NCBI GenBank assembly: GCA_004802705.1
Contig: SGPL01000010.1
Coordinates: 62,001 to 126,000 of the forward strand
DNA: 64,000 nucleotides
Reading direction: 5' to 3'
Source of the DNA: Bondarzewia mesenterica
Lineage: Eukaryota; Basidiomycota; Agaricomycetes; Russulales; Bondarzewiaceae
Shown: in pieces, positions 37,955 to 49,575 of the stretch
Layout: each line of letters opens with the position of its first letter
Numbering within the stretch: the stretch's first letter is position 1
Translations under genes and position numbers: made by a program
The notes under the pieces: generated by a model
Database searches by the model: none
Seen by the model: the letters and a program-made list of their open reading frames with translations, nothing else
Told to the model about the DNA's origin: nothing

Positions 37955-40900
37955 TCAGCTCATATGCGTCACGATTTGAGGCAGGCGAGTCGACACTTCT
38001 TCGCCTTCAACTGTCTTCTCTGCATCATCAGTCGGCGTATGAGGAAGTTGACCGTTTCCGGTCTTCTTCGGCTTGTCTTCTGCACCGCCACTGACGACCA
38101 CACCACGAATAGTCCGTCGATCCTCCTCTCCGTCATCGTCCGCACCATCTGAATTTGGAGACTCAAGCGTGTCCTCTTCCTGGATGGCGGACGACGCTGT
38201 CCTCCCCTCAGACTCTCCTTCAGGCACCTCTGGAACAGGCTTCACAGAAGGCTGCTGCGAGCTGGAAGGGTGTCGCGATCGAAGAAATCCAGACAGACCA
38301 AAGAAAGGTTTCGACATCCTCGAGAGCGAATTGTAATAAGCATCGCTCGTGGACTTCGGCGTCGATGCGCCGCTGTGTGGGGGTGTATCGTCGCTGGTCA
38401 ATACCTCAGCGGGGGTTGATTCAAGAGTACCGTTGATAATGGTAACCTCTGAAGTAGGGTCCGTAGGTGATGACGGACGAGGAGGCGATACTAATCCCGA
38501 GACGGAGAACGCGGGTGACTGTAGCGTCCTAACAACACTGTAAAGACGGTTAATGCCGGTTAAGTCTGCGTGAAATCCATATAATGACTCACGTCACACC
38601 TTCACTGTCGCAATCAGCGGTTAGTGTCAACAGCAAATTCTTGACGTTGGGCAAGGTGTGGCGCATATCTAACGCTCGCAAATTGCTCTCAGACATGAGC
38701 TAGGATGTCGTTTCAGCAAAACGAGGGTTCTCCCAAATAGAGGATTGAACCAACCAATTCAATGTCCTTATTGAGCAGAAACACACCGTACTCGAAGCGA
38801 TACGTATCGACCCCTTTGGAGAACAATGGGAACCTAGCAAGCCTCGCAAGTTAGAATCAAATTTGCATCATAAAAAAATTCGACGGACATTCGTGGACCG
38901 ACCATTGCAGAAATTCCATCTCGGATTAAGCTCTTACTCCCAACACACGTTATTGGATAAACAAGGTCTTGCTCCATGTATGTGGCTAGCAGGTGCACAA
39001 CGTGTGCAGCATAGCCCAAAGCAGTGGCAATGCCATCTTCGGTGACCTCTTTGTGAGATGGAAAAGAAAGAGGCGGTGCGGGGTCAGTAGTCCCTGTCGG
39101 AATGGGCAGCGGTACATCAAGGATAGTATACAGGAGGTCTGGCCCTGAAAGGAGGTCGATCGGGAAAATGGATGCGAGAGTGGCTATCAGGTTGACGCGG
39201 ATGGGTGCAAGACTTTTGTGAAGGGTTAAGATTCGACTGCTGTAAAATAGGACGTAAATTTAGAGTGTGATGAAGCGGAAAATTGATATACCGTTCTTGG
39301 ATCAGTTCTTCTTCACGTTTGGCTTCAGCAAACACATCCTCTTGTAGTAGCAGTCTTGCCTGTGCGAGCATCCTTCTTCGCTTCCGTAGAGCGTCTCCTC
39401 GATCACGGATGCAGCTAGACACTGTGATCACCGACATCCAGCCTAAGTTAGCACCCTCATAATTGGTTTCCAACGACAACTCACATATCTCTGATGTATC
39501 CCGCACAGCATGAGCGTTTGATTGCCAATCATCCACTCTGGCCTCCCTTTCCGATATTTCGCGTTTCTAGATCGGATGGAAGAAGACAGAACATTGAGCT
39601 TGACTATCGACCAGTGCACCTTAAGTCAACAAGTCTGAAGGTTTACACGTACCATGCGAATCAATTCATCTTCAACGACGAGTTTCTCGACGTCATGTTC
39701 GAGTTTCGCTAGTGAACGTTGGGTATCCAAAATAACGGTCTGTAAAGTTAGCAATCTATAAAAGATTGTACGTCATTAGGAAGTCAAGGTACGAGAATTT
39801 CATATATTAATCTTACTTCACGACATCCTGCCACCCAGCACTTCGACGATGACCCTTCCGCGACCACGACGATCGATCGTCAAATGTGGAGGATTTCGAA
39901 TGGCTGTTGGGTGCCTTAGCAAGTAGGTCAGACAATTTCGAAGTATACTCTCCGGCGCCGCGGCCTTCAGGATCAGAACTGTAGCCAGCATCAGGAGAAG
40001 GCGGTCGAGTCGACGAGGTTCGAGAGGGTCTGGGTAAGTAATATGTCCTCCCGGTCGTCGAAAGAGTTACGAGGAGTGAATTGGAGGGAAGATGAGAAGG
40101 ATGGCTGGCAAACTACGGAAAGCGGTCGCTGTAAGCGAGTGCTGAGGAACATCGATCCTCGGCGTTGATCGAGCTTACCTCGTCAGGTAGAGAGACCAGA
40201 TGTGTCAAATCCACGGTCCATTCCTCCATCATCTTCCACTGTGAACTTGATCCATTATGAATGCCATTTGTAGCCTTCTCCTTTCCTTTCCCCTTTCCAT
40301 GTCCGTAATCTGAAGACAATGGCACCTTGCCCCATAGTTGAATGGTAATAATCTCGGCCGTTAAATCTGTCCAGTTGGCATAATCGTATGAAGAACGTGG
40401 ATCGACGATGAAGGAGGGATTAGTACTGGGGCGATGTATTGGTGAAATGTAGTTCGGAATCGGAGCAGCAGCACGATTGTGGGCATGCACGTCGAGTTGT
40501 GTCGCTTTGGCCGAGCTGAACCCGGGTAGCGTTGAAGCCGCTACAGCTGCATGAGAGGAGATTGAAGCCACTTTTCGATGTGCACTAACAGAGGCACGTC
40601 TTTGTGCTGTAGAAAGGTGTTTCGAGGATTCAGGCGTACTAGGGGTGCCATGATTGCTGGGCGAAGATAAATTTGTAGCAGTCGAAGATGAAAATTGATG
40701 TCGAACAGGAAACTTTTCTCGGGACGAAGGAGCACTACGAGGTGGTGTGGATGCTAGAGAACGAGGTGTGAAGGATTGTGAAGAACCAGCCAAAGATTCG
40801 CTGTCAGATGCTGGTGGATGAACCGTCATAGTGATGAACGTTTCGACCAAACGCGACTGGAGAGCTTTCTCTAGGGCTGCCTGAGAGTGGTCAGGCCACA

Positions 40901-41496
40901 AACCTAAAGATAGAGGTGAGGCGCCAGAGGTGGTATTTAAGCTGCTGTGGGATACCATCGAGCTAGTGCGCGGGCGCGAAGGACGGATAGTGGGACCAGA
41001 ACCAGAAATAGGTGGAGGACGTCGCTTGTGTTCAGAACTCGGGCTTGCACCTACCGTACTTCCTCTCATCCCACTTGCCCGCGACATCGTTCGTTTCCTC
41101 CCTCTGTATTCCTGCACCGGAACTCGAGTATCATCAGCACTACCCAAAGTGTCAAATTTTGGGCTCCCCGCCGTCGCAATAGAGGTTGACGAGATTCTAC
41201 GAGATCGTTTCCGGGCACGAGCGACGTCCAAGTCGTCAGACAAATTACCGAATGCAGTGTACTGGGAATGCTCGGAGGGCTGTGAGAGAGCTGATGCAAG
41301 CGCATCTCGAGCAGGAAAGGGAGTGAAGTTCTTGACCTGAACGCAGGTGATATGTCTGAGGAGATGCTGTGAGAGTGGTGAGAGCTATGAGCGTGGTGAC
41401 TTTGCGGAATCACTCAACCTGCATCTCCCACGTCTCAACCGGCACTGCTTCCGAAGGGCCTGAACCACCAAACGTCTCCTGCTCTAAGACAGGCAT
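37955..41496 (-). CDS. UVRAG/Vps38-Atg14 domain protein (class III PI3-kinase complex subunit)
   Basis: Subunit expected to bridge Vps30/Beclin-1 to the Vps34 phosphatidylinositol 3-kinase in endosomal sorting or autophagy. The start is ATG 41496 (MPVLEQETFGGSGP) and an intron (about 41336-41418) leads to VKNFTPFPARDALASAL. A long Ser-rich and partly C2-like region follows, with WTDLTAEIITIQLWGKV and EEWTVDLTHLV. Then come a coiled coil (TVILDTQRSLAKLEHDVEKL and ARLLLQEDVFAEAKREEEL, in separate exons) and the conserved C-terminal block: LGYAAHVVHLLATYMEQDL, YPITCVGSKSLIRDGIS, FPLFSKGVDTYRFEYGVFL, LNKDIELL, ALDMRHTLPNVKNLLLTL. A Ser/Asp-rich tail ends in THMS with the stop at 37955-37957. UVRAG/Vps38 fits better than Atg14 because of the length and the RFEYGVFLLNKDIE block, but the split between them is by eye. 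Confidence 0.85.
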
Positions 41497-41960
41497 GGTT
41501 TCGCGTGAGTGGTCTTAATGTTATCAAATCCTATGAGGGACCTCGATATTCAACACCTGGACTCAAAGTATTCAGCACCGAGACAGAGACATGATAGTAC
41601 CTGATTGAGTCCGCACGCGAAAGCGGTCAAGCACGATTATGACGAGTAGTAGCGTTGTAGCTTGTAAAGGGATGATTAGATTCAGAACATGTGCTAAACC
41701 AGGTAGATATTCTGCTATATGAGATTCGCAAGCAGGAAATTTGAGTTTAGTGAGGAACTGAGAGGTTGACTGGGTCACAGCAGGTCGCAGGTCGCCACAT
41801 TAGTACCTATTAGTACATACATAGTACACAAGTCAAACACGTTCCATCACGCCCGGGTTGCTCTTGGAATTGTGTTAGTTCGGTACTCAGCCCGTTCTCA
41901 CTTCTCCCCGGATTGCAACTTCTTTCTTCTGTTCCTTTCGGGACATACACAAACGTTGGG
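41497..41960. other. Divergent intergenic region
   Basis: Shared promoter of the UVRAG-type gene (minus) and the acidic coiled-coil gene (plus). A minus-strand open frame at 41572-41778 could at most be an upstream exon; I see no splice pairing that requires it. Three TAGTAC copies sit close together at about 41801-41832. Confidence 0.4.
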
Positions 41961-43626
41961 ATGCCGCCAAAGCCACGTATAGTTCGTAAACCCCCTGCGG
42001 GAACAAAAAATCCTAGTACAGTCGCCTCTCCGGCTTCTGCTGCTAAGGACGCAGGAGCCATGCCACCTCCCCCAGTTCCTGCCCCCCCGCAGGCCATCTT
42101 GGAGCCTGAAATGAACGCCCTTTCTGGATGTCTGCGGGTGCGCGCCATCCGCCTTTGCGTTGAAATCGGACGCTAAACGTTTGCACATTTCAGAATACAG
42201 GGGTTAGAACGGGGCAGATTTACTATTTCTACGATGATGCTAGGAGAATGTGTGTTGTGTCCGTTGAGCTTCTAACATGCCGCTGAACAGGTGTGTAGGG
42301 GCATTGACAAATATGCGCCGCAACCTCCACAATCTATGAACGCCTTGCTAGGTCGTGAGATGGAGAGGTTTGATCGACTATGTGATGCTGTTGAAGCTCA
42401 TCTGGTCTGTCGTTGATCCCTTCTCTTAGACAAATTCTGATATGCTCTCATTGTGGTTTAGTCGCGGGCAATCTCTGTTTTACAACGGGATTTGGAACGC
42501 GAAAAGGATCGTTTGAAGGCGGAAGAGGAAGCCGAGGCACTTAAGGTTAAACTAGAGGAAAAGCCAATGACCTCTACCATCGGAGAAACCTCTCTGTCGG
42601 CTCTTGGTCCCTCAGAATCCCATATGACTCCTGCCAAACTTCCAATTACTGGACAACCGTCATCTGTACCCACTGATGCTGTATCTTCTCCCGGTCTCCA
42701 GAGAACTCCTCCCACTACAGGCATTGTGGGGCCTCCATCAGGTCGACGTCCTTCTACCGTCTCTCTATCCTCTCTCAACCGCCCTCAATTTCCCCACAAA
42801 CTTGACCTTTCTGCTGCGGCCTTAAGGATTAACCCTGAAGAAATAACTCAAGGGCTAGCTTCCCCAGTCACGCTTGCACCCCGTTCAGGACGGCTTACAG
42901 CGGCTGACGAGCTCCCCCCCCGACTTCATGGCAGTGCTTGCTTCAACCGAAGCAGCCAACGCAGCCAACAGAACAATCGATATTGATCTCACAACCCTTC
43001 CTGATGAGCCCGCACGCTCCATGAACATGGATGTAGATCCATCTCTCGGAAGTTCAGCTGAGAGGCCGATTGAACTCGATTTAGATGGAATGGAAATCGA
43101 CATGTCCACCATGGAAGGGCTGTTCGGCGAGTCTAATCCAAATAATAGTACCGATGCCGCCACCGTCGATTTGTTCCAACGGCCTGCCCAATCCGCGGCT
43201 GCCTCTGAAAATAAGAAGGCCGGCGAGACATTGGACGTGCATATCATGGATGCGCTCTCTGGTTCAAACACAGTACCGAATGGTGAAGATATCTTCGGCA
43301 CGCTGGAAAATAATTTACAGCCATCAAACCAGGCTGTTGGACGGTTAACCCCTGTTCCACTACCTTCTGTGTCGGACTCTGCTGGGCAGCCATCGGCGCC
43401 TTCGCCACGCTCTATCCTAGCAAGTCTCGCGGCTGCAGGGAGCGTGTCTGCGTCTACGAAGCATCATGCACCTACAGAGGGGACCGGTCCATTCGATGTC
43501 GACTTCGGAGACTTCTCAACCAACTTCAACTTCGATACTGCTCCTGGAGGGGATGTCAATTTTCCTGATATGGAGGCTTTCTTGAATATGGACGGAGTCT
43601 CATCCGATGAAAAGACGCAAGGGTGA
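41961..43626 (+). CDS. Acidic coiled-coil protein of unknown function, with an apparent frame break
   Basis: I do not recognise this family with confidence. From ATG 41961: a basic Pro-rich N-terminus (MPPKPRIVRKPPAGTK), a conserved-looking block (EPEMNALSGCLR, NTGVRTGQIYYFYDDARRM, VCRGIDKYAPQPPQSMNALL, EMERFDRLCDAVEAHL), then a short charged helix (LQRDLEREKDRLKAEEEAEAL), a Ser/Pro/Thr-rich middle and an acidic C-terminus with DVDFGDFSTNFNFD and FPDMEAFLNMDG. Three introns. The reading frame breaks at a run of eight C (42914-42921): seven would join ADELPP to DFMAVLASTEAAN in frame. The acidic, aromatic-spaced tail resembles an activation or cofactor-binding segment, so a nuclear transcription role is possible but unproven. 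Confidence 0.72.
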
Positions 43627-44061
43627 CACACTTGATATGGTCAGTTAAATGTCGCGCGTGTTTTGACGACATCGATCAGGCAGCTCGCCCATGTTTTTCA
43701 CTTTGCTCTTCTGTAGTTCACGCTAGCTCGCGGTTGCCAGGGACAGCCTGATACATTGTACCGAAGAAGATTCTTCTAATACCTACCGAGTGACCCAAGT
43801 CCGATGTACATCAAATTTAATTACCATCGTACCTTGAACCATGAACCATGAGTAGCGGGGAAATTAATGCCTCCCTATTGCTGCAGAAAACCATTACTAC
43901 TAACTGGAGAGTGCGAGTCATGCTAATGCAGTTCCAAGTACACGAAGCCCCAAGAAGCCTGTCGCTGTGAGAATGATCTCACAACAACTCAACGATCTTG
44001 GATTTAGAATGTCGAATAAAAGAATAACCATTGTCATTGGATGTCCGTGCGCCCCACATAA
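43627..44061. other. Convergent 3' intergenic region
   Basis: Presumably the 3' UTRs of the two convergent neighbours. No ORF, repeat or RNA gene is recognised. Confidence 0.45.
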
Positions 44062-45198
44062 TCATGTTGAATCCGGAACCAAAAATGTGTCTAGTTGTTT
44101 TCGTAGTGGGTGATCCGGCCGTACCCCGACTACAATCAACACTTTCGCCATCTCCTCAACTACCTGTCGTTTCTCCTGCTCCTCAACGTCACTCGACTCC
44201 AACAGTACCTTTACCGAACGTGCCAGACGCGACTTTGGAGCAGGGCCGCCGCCATCATTGGGTGGTCGCTGGCGCTTCTTCCTCGCTTTCGGTCCTGGTC
44301 TGCCCTTCGGTATCGTCAGCAATGGCTCAATGGCTTCTGTTCGGAACCGTCGGTGTGCAAGGGATGTCAGAGGAACGACGCGGTCGAGCCCGCTCGCAGC
44401 CTCCGCACACGCTTCTGCGAGTGCAAGCCTATCAGGCGGATTCCCCTCGTCATACCCCCACTTCTGGAGCTCTTGTGCACGGCGATGACGGAGTTTCGCG
44501 GCAATTTTCTCGCGCGTGTCCGCTTCACTTGGCGTCTGTGTGAGCTCTTCAAGTATATCACTGACACCAAGCCAGCCTCTGTCTTCGTCGACCGCACGCT
44601 TCACATAGTATCTAGAATGAGCATTGGGAGAAACGGGTCAGAGCCGGTCGATGAATTCGGAGGGGCATATTGAGATCACTGACGACTAATTCACTTACCG
44701 ATTTACGTAGTTGAGAAGACGAGAAATAGCGTGTGCGCCTGAGGAGAAGCGTTTAAAATGCATGATGAGGTGGTGGATGAGTTCAATCTCGTCCAAGGGA
44801 GCACAGAGGAGGTGCTCTCTTGCCACTTCAGCGAAAAAGCTATCCAGTCGTTTGTATATGTCTGAGCGTAATAAGACTGATTCGGATTGTTGTCGAGGGC
44901 GGGGTGCTGGCGTAGATAAACAAGTAGGAGTAAAAAGAGAATTGGAAAGATTGAGATTAGGAGGATGGGCGGAAGTGAAATAGTTGTAGACGGCAGTGTG
45001 AATTCCCATATGATAAGTGACGTCTATCGCAGGAGGTTTGTCGAGATTGCTTGTGGGGGCACGGAGGATGTGATCGAGAGCGGGTTCGAGGTATCCCCAT
45101 AACGCGGGCAAAGAAGAGGCAGGGTTCGCACTGCTTGTCGGCGGATTGAGAGGTGATTTGGGTGCAAGAGACGAGGATGGCAAAAAGTCTTCTGGCAT
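44062..45198 (-). CDS. Cullin N-terminus-like protein lacking the cullin homology domain
   Basis: Two exons (45198-44699 and 44611-44062 on the minus strand) give 349 aa. The N-terminal part resembles the first cullin repeat: LWGYLEPALDHIL, YHMGIHTAVYNYFTS (compare the HVYNYCTS motif of CUL1), IYKRLDSFFAEVAREHLL, and LLNYVNRYYVKRAVDEDRGW, which parallels the LNRHWVRRECDEG stretch of CUL1. After that the protein diverges into a charged helical region (REKIAAKLRHRRAQELQKWGY, AEACAEAASGLDRVVP) and a basic linker KGRPGPKARKKRQR, and stops. The RBX1-binding cullin homology domain and the neddylation winged helix are absent. It could bind a SKP1-type adaptor without forming a ligase. ATG 45198 is used because the frame further upstream has only GTG. 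Family assignment is by motif recognition. Confidence 0.72.
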
Positions 45199-45584
45199 TG
45201 ACACAGGAGATTAAGGTGACTGTTTGACCGTAAAACTGAGCGGGGCTGGTGACCGTACTGTACTAGGCGATGGTGGGGACTAGATACTATTTAGACATTT
45301 GGCTTTCTCGAATAAGCAACCGAATAAGCTTGGCCTATGGCGCCTAAAGCTCAGCTTGAAGCCCAATGGCAGTCCTTCAGAAGTCCAAGAATTGGATCAT
45401 CTTCATTAGATCTGGCGTAACTATCTGGGCATAATGGGTAAATAGGACAGGGGATTTTTGTATGAAAAATGTGGAAAGATGCACTACACTAGCAATATCT
45501 GCGTAGTAGATAGGTTCCGGAATACAAGATACATAAAGTCATATATATATATACAGATGAACCAACAAATATGATGAAGAAAAT
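45199..45584. other. Intergenic region with short AT microsatellite
   Basis: Between two minus-strand genes. It holds an (AT)6 run at 45541-45553 just downstream of the BTB gene's stop. Nothing else is recognised. Confidence 0.45.
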
Positions 45585-48238
45585 TTAAACAATACCAAGC
45601 ATGATGGTCACCCTTAAGCTAACCTCCTTCTTACTCGGCATGGTAGCCGCCAGGCCTTCCTCAACACCAACCTCCAAATATTCTTCCGTCCTCAAGGAGC
45701 TGCTCTTCCACCCCCAGCTCTGGCTTACTTTGAACACATCTGGTGAGCTGGTGAAGCGAGTCAAGGAAGAGCCCGTCGCACTCGCGCACGAGATGGTGAA
45801 ATACGCAGTCACAGCGGGACGGGGATCGCGATAAGGTTGGGCGGGCGCGAAGGGGGAAGCAGTATAGGGAAGCGAGTACGTGGGGGTCGACGATGCCATA
45901 GGAGATGCCGTCGGCGTTGTAGAGCGAACGGGAGATAATGCAGGAAGCACGGCACGTGGATGATTAACGTTAGGAGTTGAGACAGACGGGCGGATGGTGG
46001 CAGGAGAAGAAGGACTGCGCCCATGTGCCTTGGCGCTGGACTCCGAGCGTCGCGAGTCGAAAGGCGCAGATGCTGGTGGAATAGGGTCGATATTTGACTG
46101 ACGGTGAAGATACACACCGAGCTGTATGCCTTTCTTCCGCACCAGCTGCACGTACACGTTGAATAAGCTGCCTGCGTACCAGATGGTCCGGGAATGCAGC
46201 CGAGATTTCTCCCGGAGCGCTTCGACATCCCAGAACTCGACTGCGAAACGGAAGGGAGGATAGGGCGAAAATCGCGGTATCTGACCGGTCGAAACCGATT
46301 CTGCGCACTCAGCGGCAATGGCGCGGTCATTTTTCAAGCCAAAGAAAGCCGACTTAGATGTGTCAGCAAATTTGATGCGTCTGCCGCCCGAGAGGAGGTC
46401 GAAAAGTTCGTCCATTGATGCGCCCTCAATGCCGGTACTATCGCCGATACGCAAGGATGAGTCCGAAGGAATGCGCCAGTACGGCTGAGTTTTTTCAATG
46501 CCTTGGGATAAAGAGGATATCTTAGCAAGGATATCGGATTGTAGGATCGTGATGCCGAGATCGTCCCGGTTATTAGGCCCTCCAGGTGAAGAAGGCGGAG
46601 AGGAAGGCGAACGCGCCATGACAATGTGTCGCAAAAGGGATTGGCTCCAGTGAGCAGACTGTATAATATGGATCGGAACATAGGTTCGTCCGGTTGTCGG
46701 AGAAATATCTTGAGAAATATAGACGAGATCGTCAAGCAACTGAATGAACGGTATGAGCGCAAAATCACAAATACAGAATAAAATCCACATGCCATATTAG
46801 CGTAGTAAATTCCATCGGCGAACATCTTCGTAAACTCTGCCTCTTCCTCCCCATCAGTGCCTTCGCTCCTCCTCATCTCCACAATTGTCGTTGCCAGATC
46901 ATAGCGCCCTCTCTCGTCCTTGACGAAAAGAGAGTCGGACGACAAGACTGCGCGCACCCATTGTGCGTTCAACCCGCCTTTACGCCATATTACAGGCACA
47001 ACCGGTACAGGCGGAGCATTGAAATCTTTGCCAATATAATCCCAGCTTGAGGGCATAGTAGAACGACGGCCAAAAGGTTGATTGGACGATGATACCGATG
47101 ACTCCGAGGCGCCTTTGTGGCCATCGATAGCCTGCTGTTCGTATGACAACATGTCTGCGCCCCAGCGGGCGAGCCAGCATGTGGCAGCCTCTCCGATCTT
47201 GTCTGATACGGAGCCGTAATAGAAATACAGGTCATGGGCATGGCCCTCCATGGAGCCTGAGTTACCACCGTCTGAGTCTGAGGACGCATCGGCTGGATCT
47301 TCCTTCTTGGCTTGGAATTCCTCTTCAACCTGAGATATCTCCGCCATGGGCTTGTCAGTGGTGACTTCTTCTTCGGTGGAAAAGGATCGGAGACTCTGAG
47401 TCATGCTCTCGGCAGGTTCAGACTTAAAGTGCTGGGCTACATGTTCGAGGCCTACGGCAGCATCAAAATCACCTGCTTGCGAAGGGCCGATACCCTTGCC
47501 CATGGCAAAATCAAGGTATGGCACTACAGTCAATGGGCCCACGGAGGTTAAGATGGATGTCAGAGCTTGAGACGCGACGGAAGGCACTGCCAGATATATA
47601 GCGGTAGCGAGCAGGGACATAAGGAAGCGGGGAGAGGCTAATTGGTGACCTGCAGGGATATTTGCGCGGGGCAAAGATATCGGGAATGACGGCGTCAAAG
47701 GCTGAGTAGGAGTCGGTATAATCGAACCGACAAAGAGCTGGGGACCACCGCCATAGAGTCGTGCGATGCAATACCTAGAAATGTTCAGCGCACCCGTCTA
47801 CCACCTGGTATAAGATCGAGTATTATACGCACTCAAATGCTATATAATCAACGTGTTCGGACATTGGACTCCTCAATCTACACGGTATCGAACGACAGGT
47901 AATGACATACCGGCACGAGTAATATTTCTGTCCTCAAAAACAACATCAATTTGATCGGGATGCTCCTGCAAGGCGTTGGTCTTGTTCGCAGACTCCACGA
48001 ATCCGCCAGTGAAGAGCGAACGGAAGAAACCCTAGTTCACAACAGCGCTCAACACAGATTGCCATATATCATTTTCAATACTATCGCTCACAGCCTGGAT
48101 CAGGACGACACGGTGAAGTCTGTATAAGGCCCTCCATGTGCCAGTGATATTCAACGCGACATCGGAAGCTTTTCCCTCCAAAAATGAACTATAAATGTGC
48201 GCTTGAATGTCTGAAGTGGTTGGGCTAGGTGAAGTCAT
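45585..48238 (-). CDS. BTB/POZ domain protein
   Basis: A large BTB protein; such proteins often serve as Cul3 adaptors or self-associating scaffolds. From ATG 48238: MTSPSPTTSDIQAHIYSSF, LEGKASDVALNITGTW and YRLHRVVLIQA are the BTB core (the DV and H residues are in the expected places), followed after an intron by GFFRSLFTGGFVES and by FEYCIARLYGG after another. The next exon encodes a helical BACK-like stretch (LMSLLATAIYLAVPSVASQAL, VVPYLDFAMGKGIG) and a long acidic, Ser-rich region. The C-terminal exon has DDLVYISQD, PPFRFAVEFWDVEALREK and LHSRTIWYAGSLFNVYVQ, with a Pro/Ser-rich insert before a final ordered block. Stop TTA at 45585-45587. About 850 aa. This architecture is familiar from basidiomycete predictions but has no named function that I know. 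Confidence 0.82.
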
Positions 48239-48441
48239 GTAGTCGGGATGGTTTCGCTAGGTATGAGGACAGGGCGAGAACGGGATACACTGTTCCAGTG
48301 GTGGGGTGTCACTGGGAGGAGAGGTACATCCTATATGTTGGGCTGGACGACACTACGTACGTACTTGTGATGGTCTAGGAGAAGCCGAGCCCAGATATAG
48401 TATTCAGGGCGGCCCGCATCCCGGCCCTACGCTCCTTCACC

Positions 48442-49323
48442 ATGTCCCACTACGCTCAACCTCATCCCAGATTCTCTGTCCTCTCCTCTTCCTCTCTTTC
48501 TTCAGCAGAGCTCCTTTCTCCGACAACGAGCTCAACTCGTTTCTCTCTTCCCTCAGCACCATCCATCACTACCACCATCGGCACCCCGAAACCGTTATCC
48601 AGACCCAACATCTATGACAGACCGTTGAATAAGACACGGACGGCGGAGGTCTCATCTTCCGCCTTTGCCTTTCTATTCTCTGAGGTCGTTCAGTATACAC
48701 AAAAGCGTGTCAGTGGAATTAACGACCTTGAACGCCGGTGAGTTCAAGTGGACACCTTTGATGCATTTTCTCTGCTCACGTCTACAGCCTCAACACACTT
48801 GGTTACCGACTTGGCACACGAGTGCTTGAGCTCATGGTATGGCGAGCTGAATCTACATCAAAAACACCCAAACGGGAGATTCGTTTCCTGCCTGCACTCA
48901 TGTCGATTCATACCAATGTATGGAGAGCCGTATTCGGTAAGCCGGCTGATGCGATCGAGAAGAGCGTCGAGAATGAGGACGAGTGTACGTTTATGTATCT
49001 TGTCCTCTGTTTTATCTAACAAACACTGTAGACATGATCATCGACAATGACCCCATTATCACCCGCAACATCTCCGTCCCTCGCGACATGAGCCAACTCA
49101 GCTGTTCATCATTCACTGCCGGAATCGTAGAGGCAGTCCTTGACGGACTAGGATTCGTGAGTCGGTATATTGGAATTGTCTCGAACTCATGCTGATTTTG
49201 CCTTGCTTGGAGCCTGCCCGTGTGACTGCGCACAACACTCCAAATGACCTGTACCCTTCACGGACCACCATTCTGATCAAACTAGAGAAGAGCGTGCTAG
49301 AACGTGAGGAATTGTTCAAGTAG
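48442..49323 (+). CDS. TRS31: TRAPP complex subunit Trs31/TRAPPC5
   Basis: Core Bet3-fold subunit of the TRAPP tethering complexes, which act as the exchange factor for Ypt1/Rab1 in ER-to-Golgi traffic. The start is ATG 48442 (MSHYAQPHPRFS) with a Ser-rich leader of about 50 residues that is longer than in yeast or human. Then come the family blocks: NIYDRPLNKTRTAEVSSSAF, FLFSEVVQYTQKRVSGINDL, LNTLGYRLGTRVLELMVWR, LPALMSIHTNVWRAVFGKPA, DEYMIIDNDPIITRNISVP, and SCSSFTAGIVEAVLDGLGFP with ARVTAHNTP. The stop TAG is at 49321-49323. Three introns. About 230 aa. Confidence 0.95.
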
Positions 49324-49575
49324 ATGTATTATGCACTGTAGCATTCGGTTGTCCGACGGATTCACTGACTGATTGGGAGATTTTCTGTGAGATTGAGTAG
49401 CTCGCTGATTGGTGGCTAACTTGCCTACTTACTGCCGGCGAACAACTTGTTATCTTATCTAGGCACAGTAGTCCCCGTTCAAGTATTTAATTGCTGCATA
49501 CCCGCCGAATCATACCTTTTTGTCGTCCGCAGAGCTGATTCTTTTCGCTAAATACCTTGACATCAACGCATTACA

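Noticed and set aside
42855..42900. A short GT..AG segment as an intron to repair the frame of the coiled-coil gene
   Set aside because: At about 34 nt it is shorter than any other intron in the window and does not bring in the conserved-looking ELPP-DFMAV joint.
44031..44543. Plus-strand open frame of 170 codons
   Set aside because: It is the antisense shadow of the second exon of the cullin-like gene, whose minus-strand reading is supported by splice sites and motifs.
45541..45553. AT microsatellite as a functional element
   Set aside because: Only about six repeats; such runs are common by chance in AT-rich 3' flanks.
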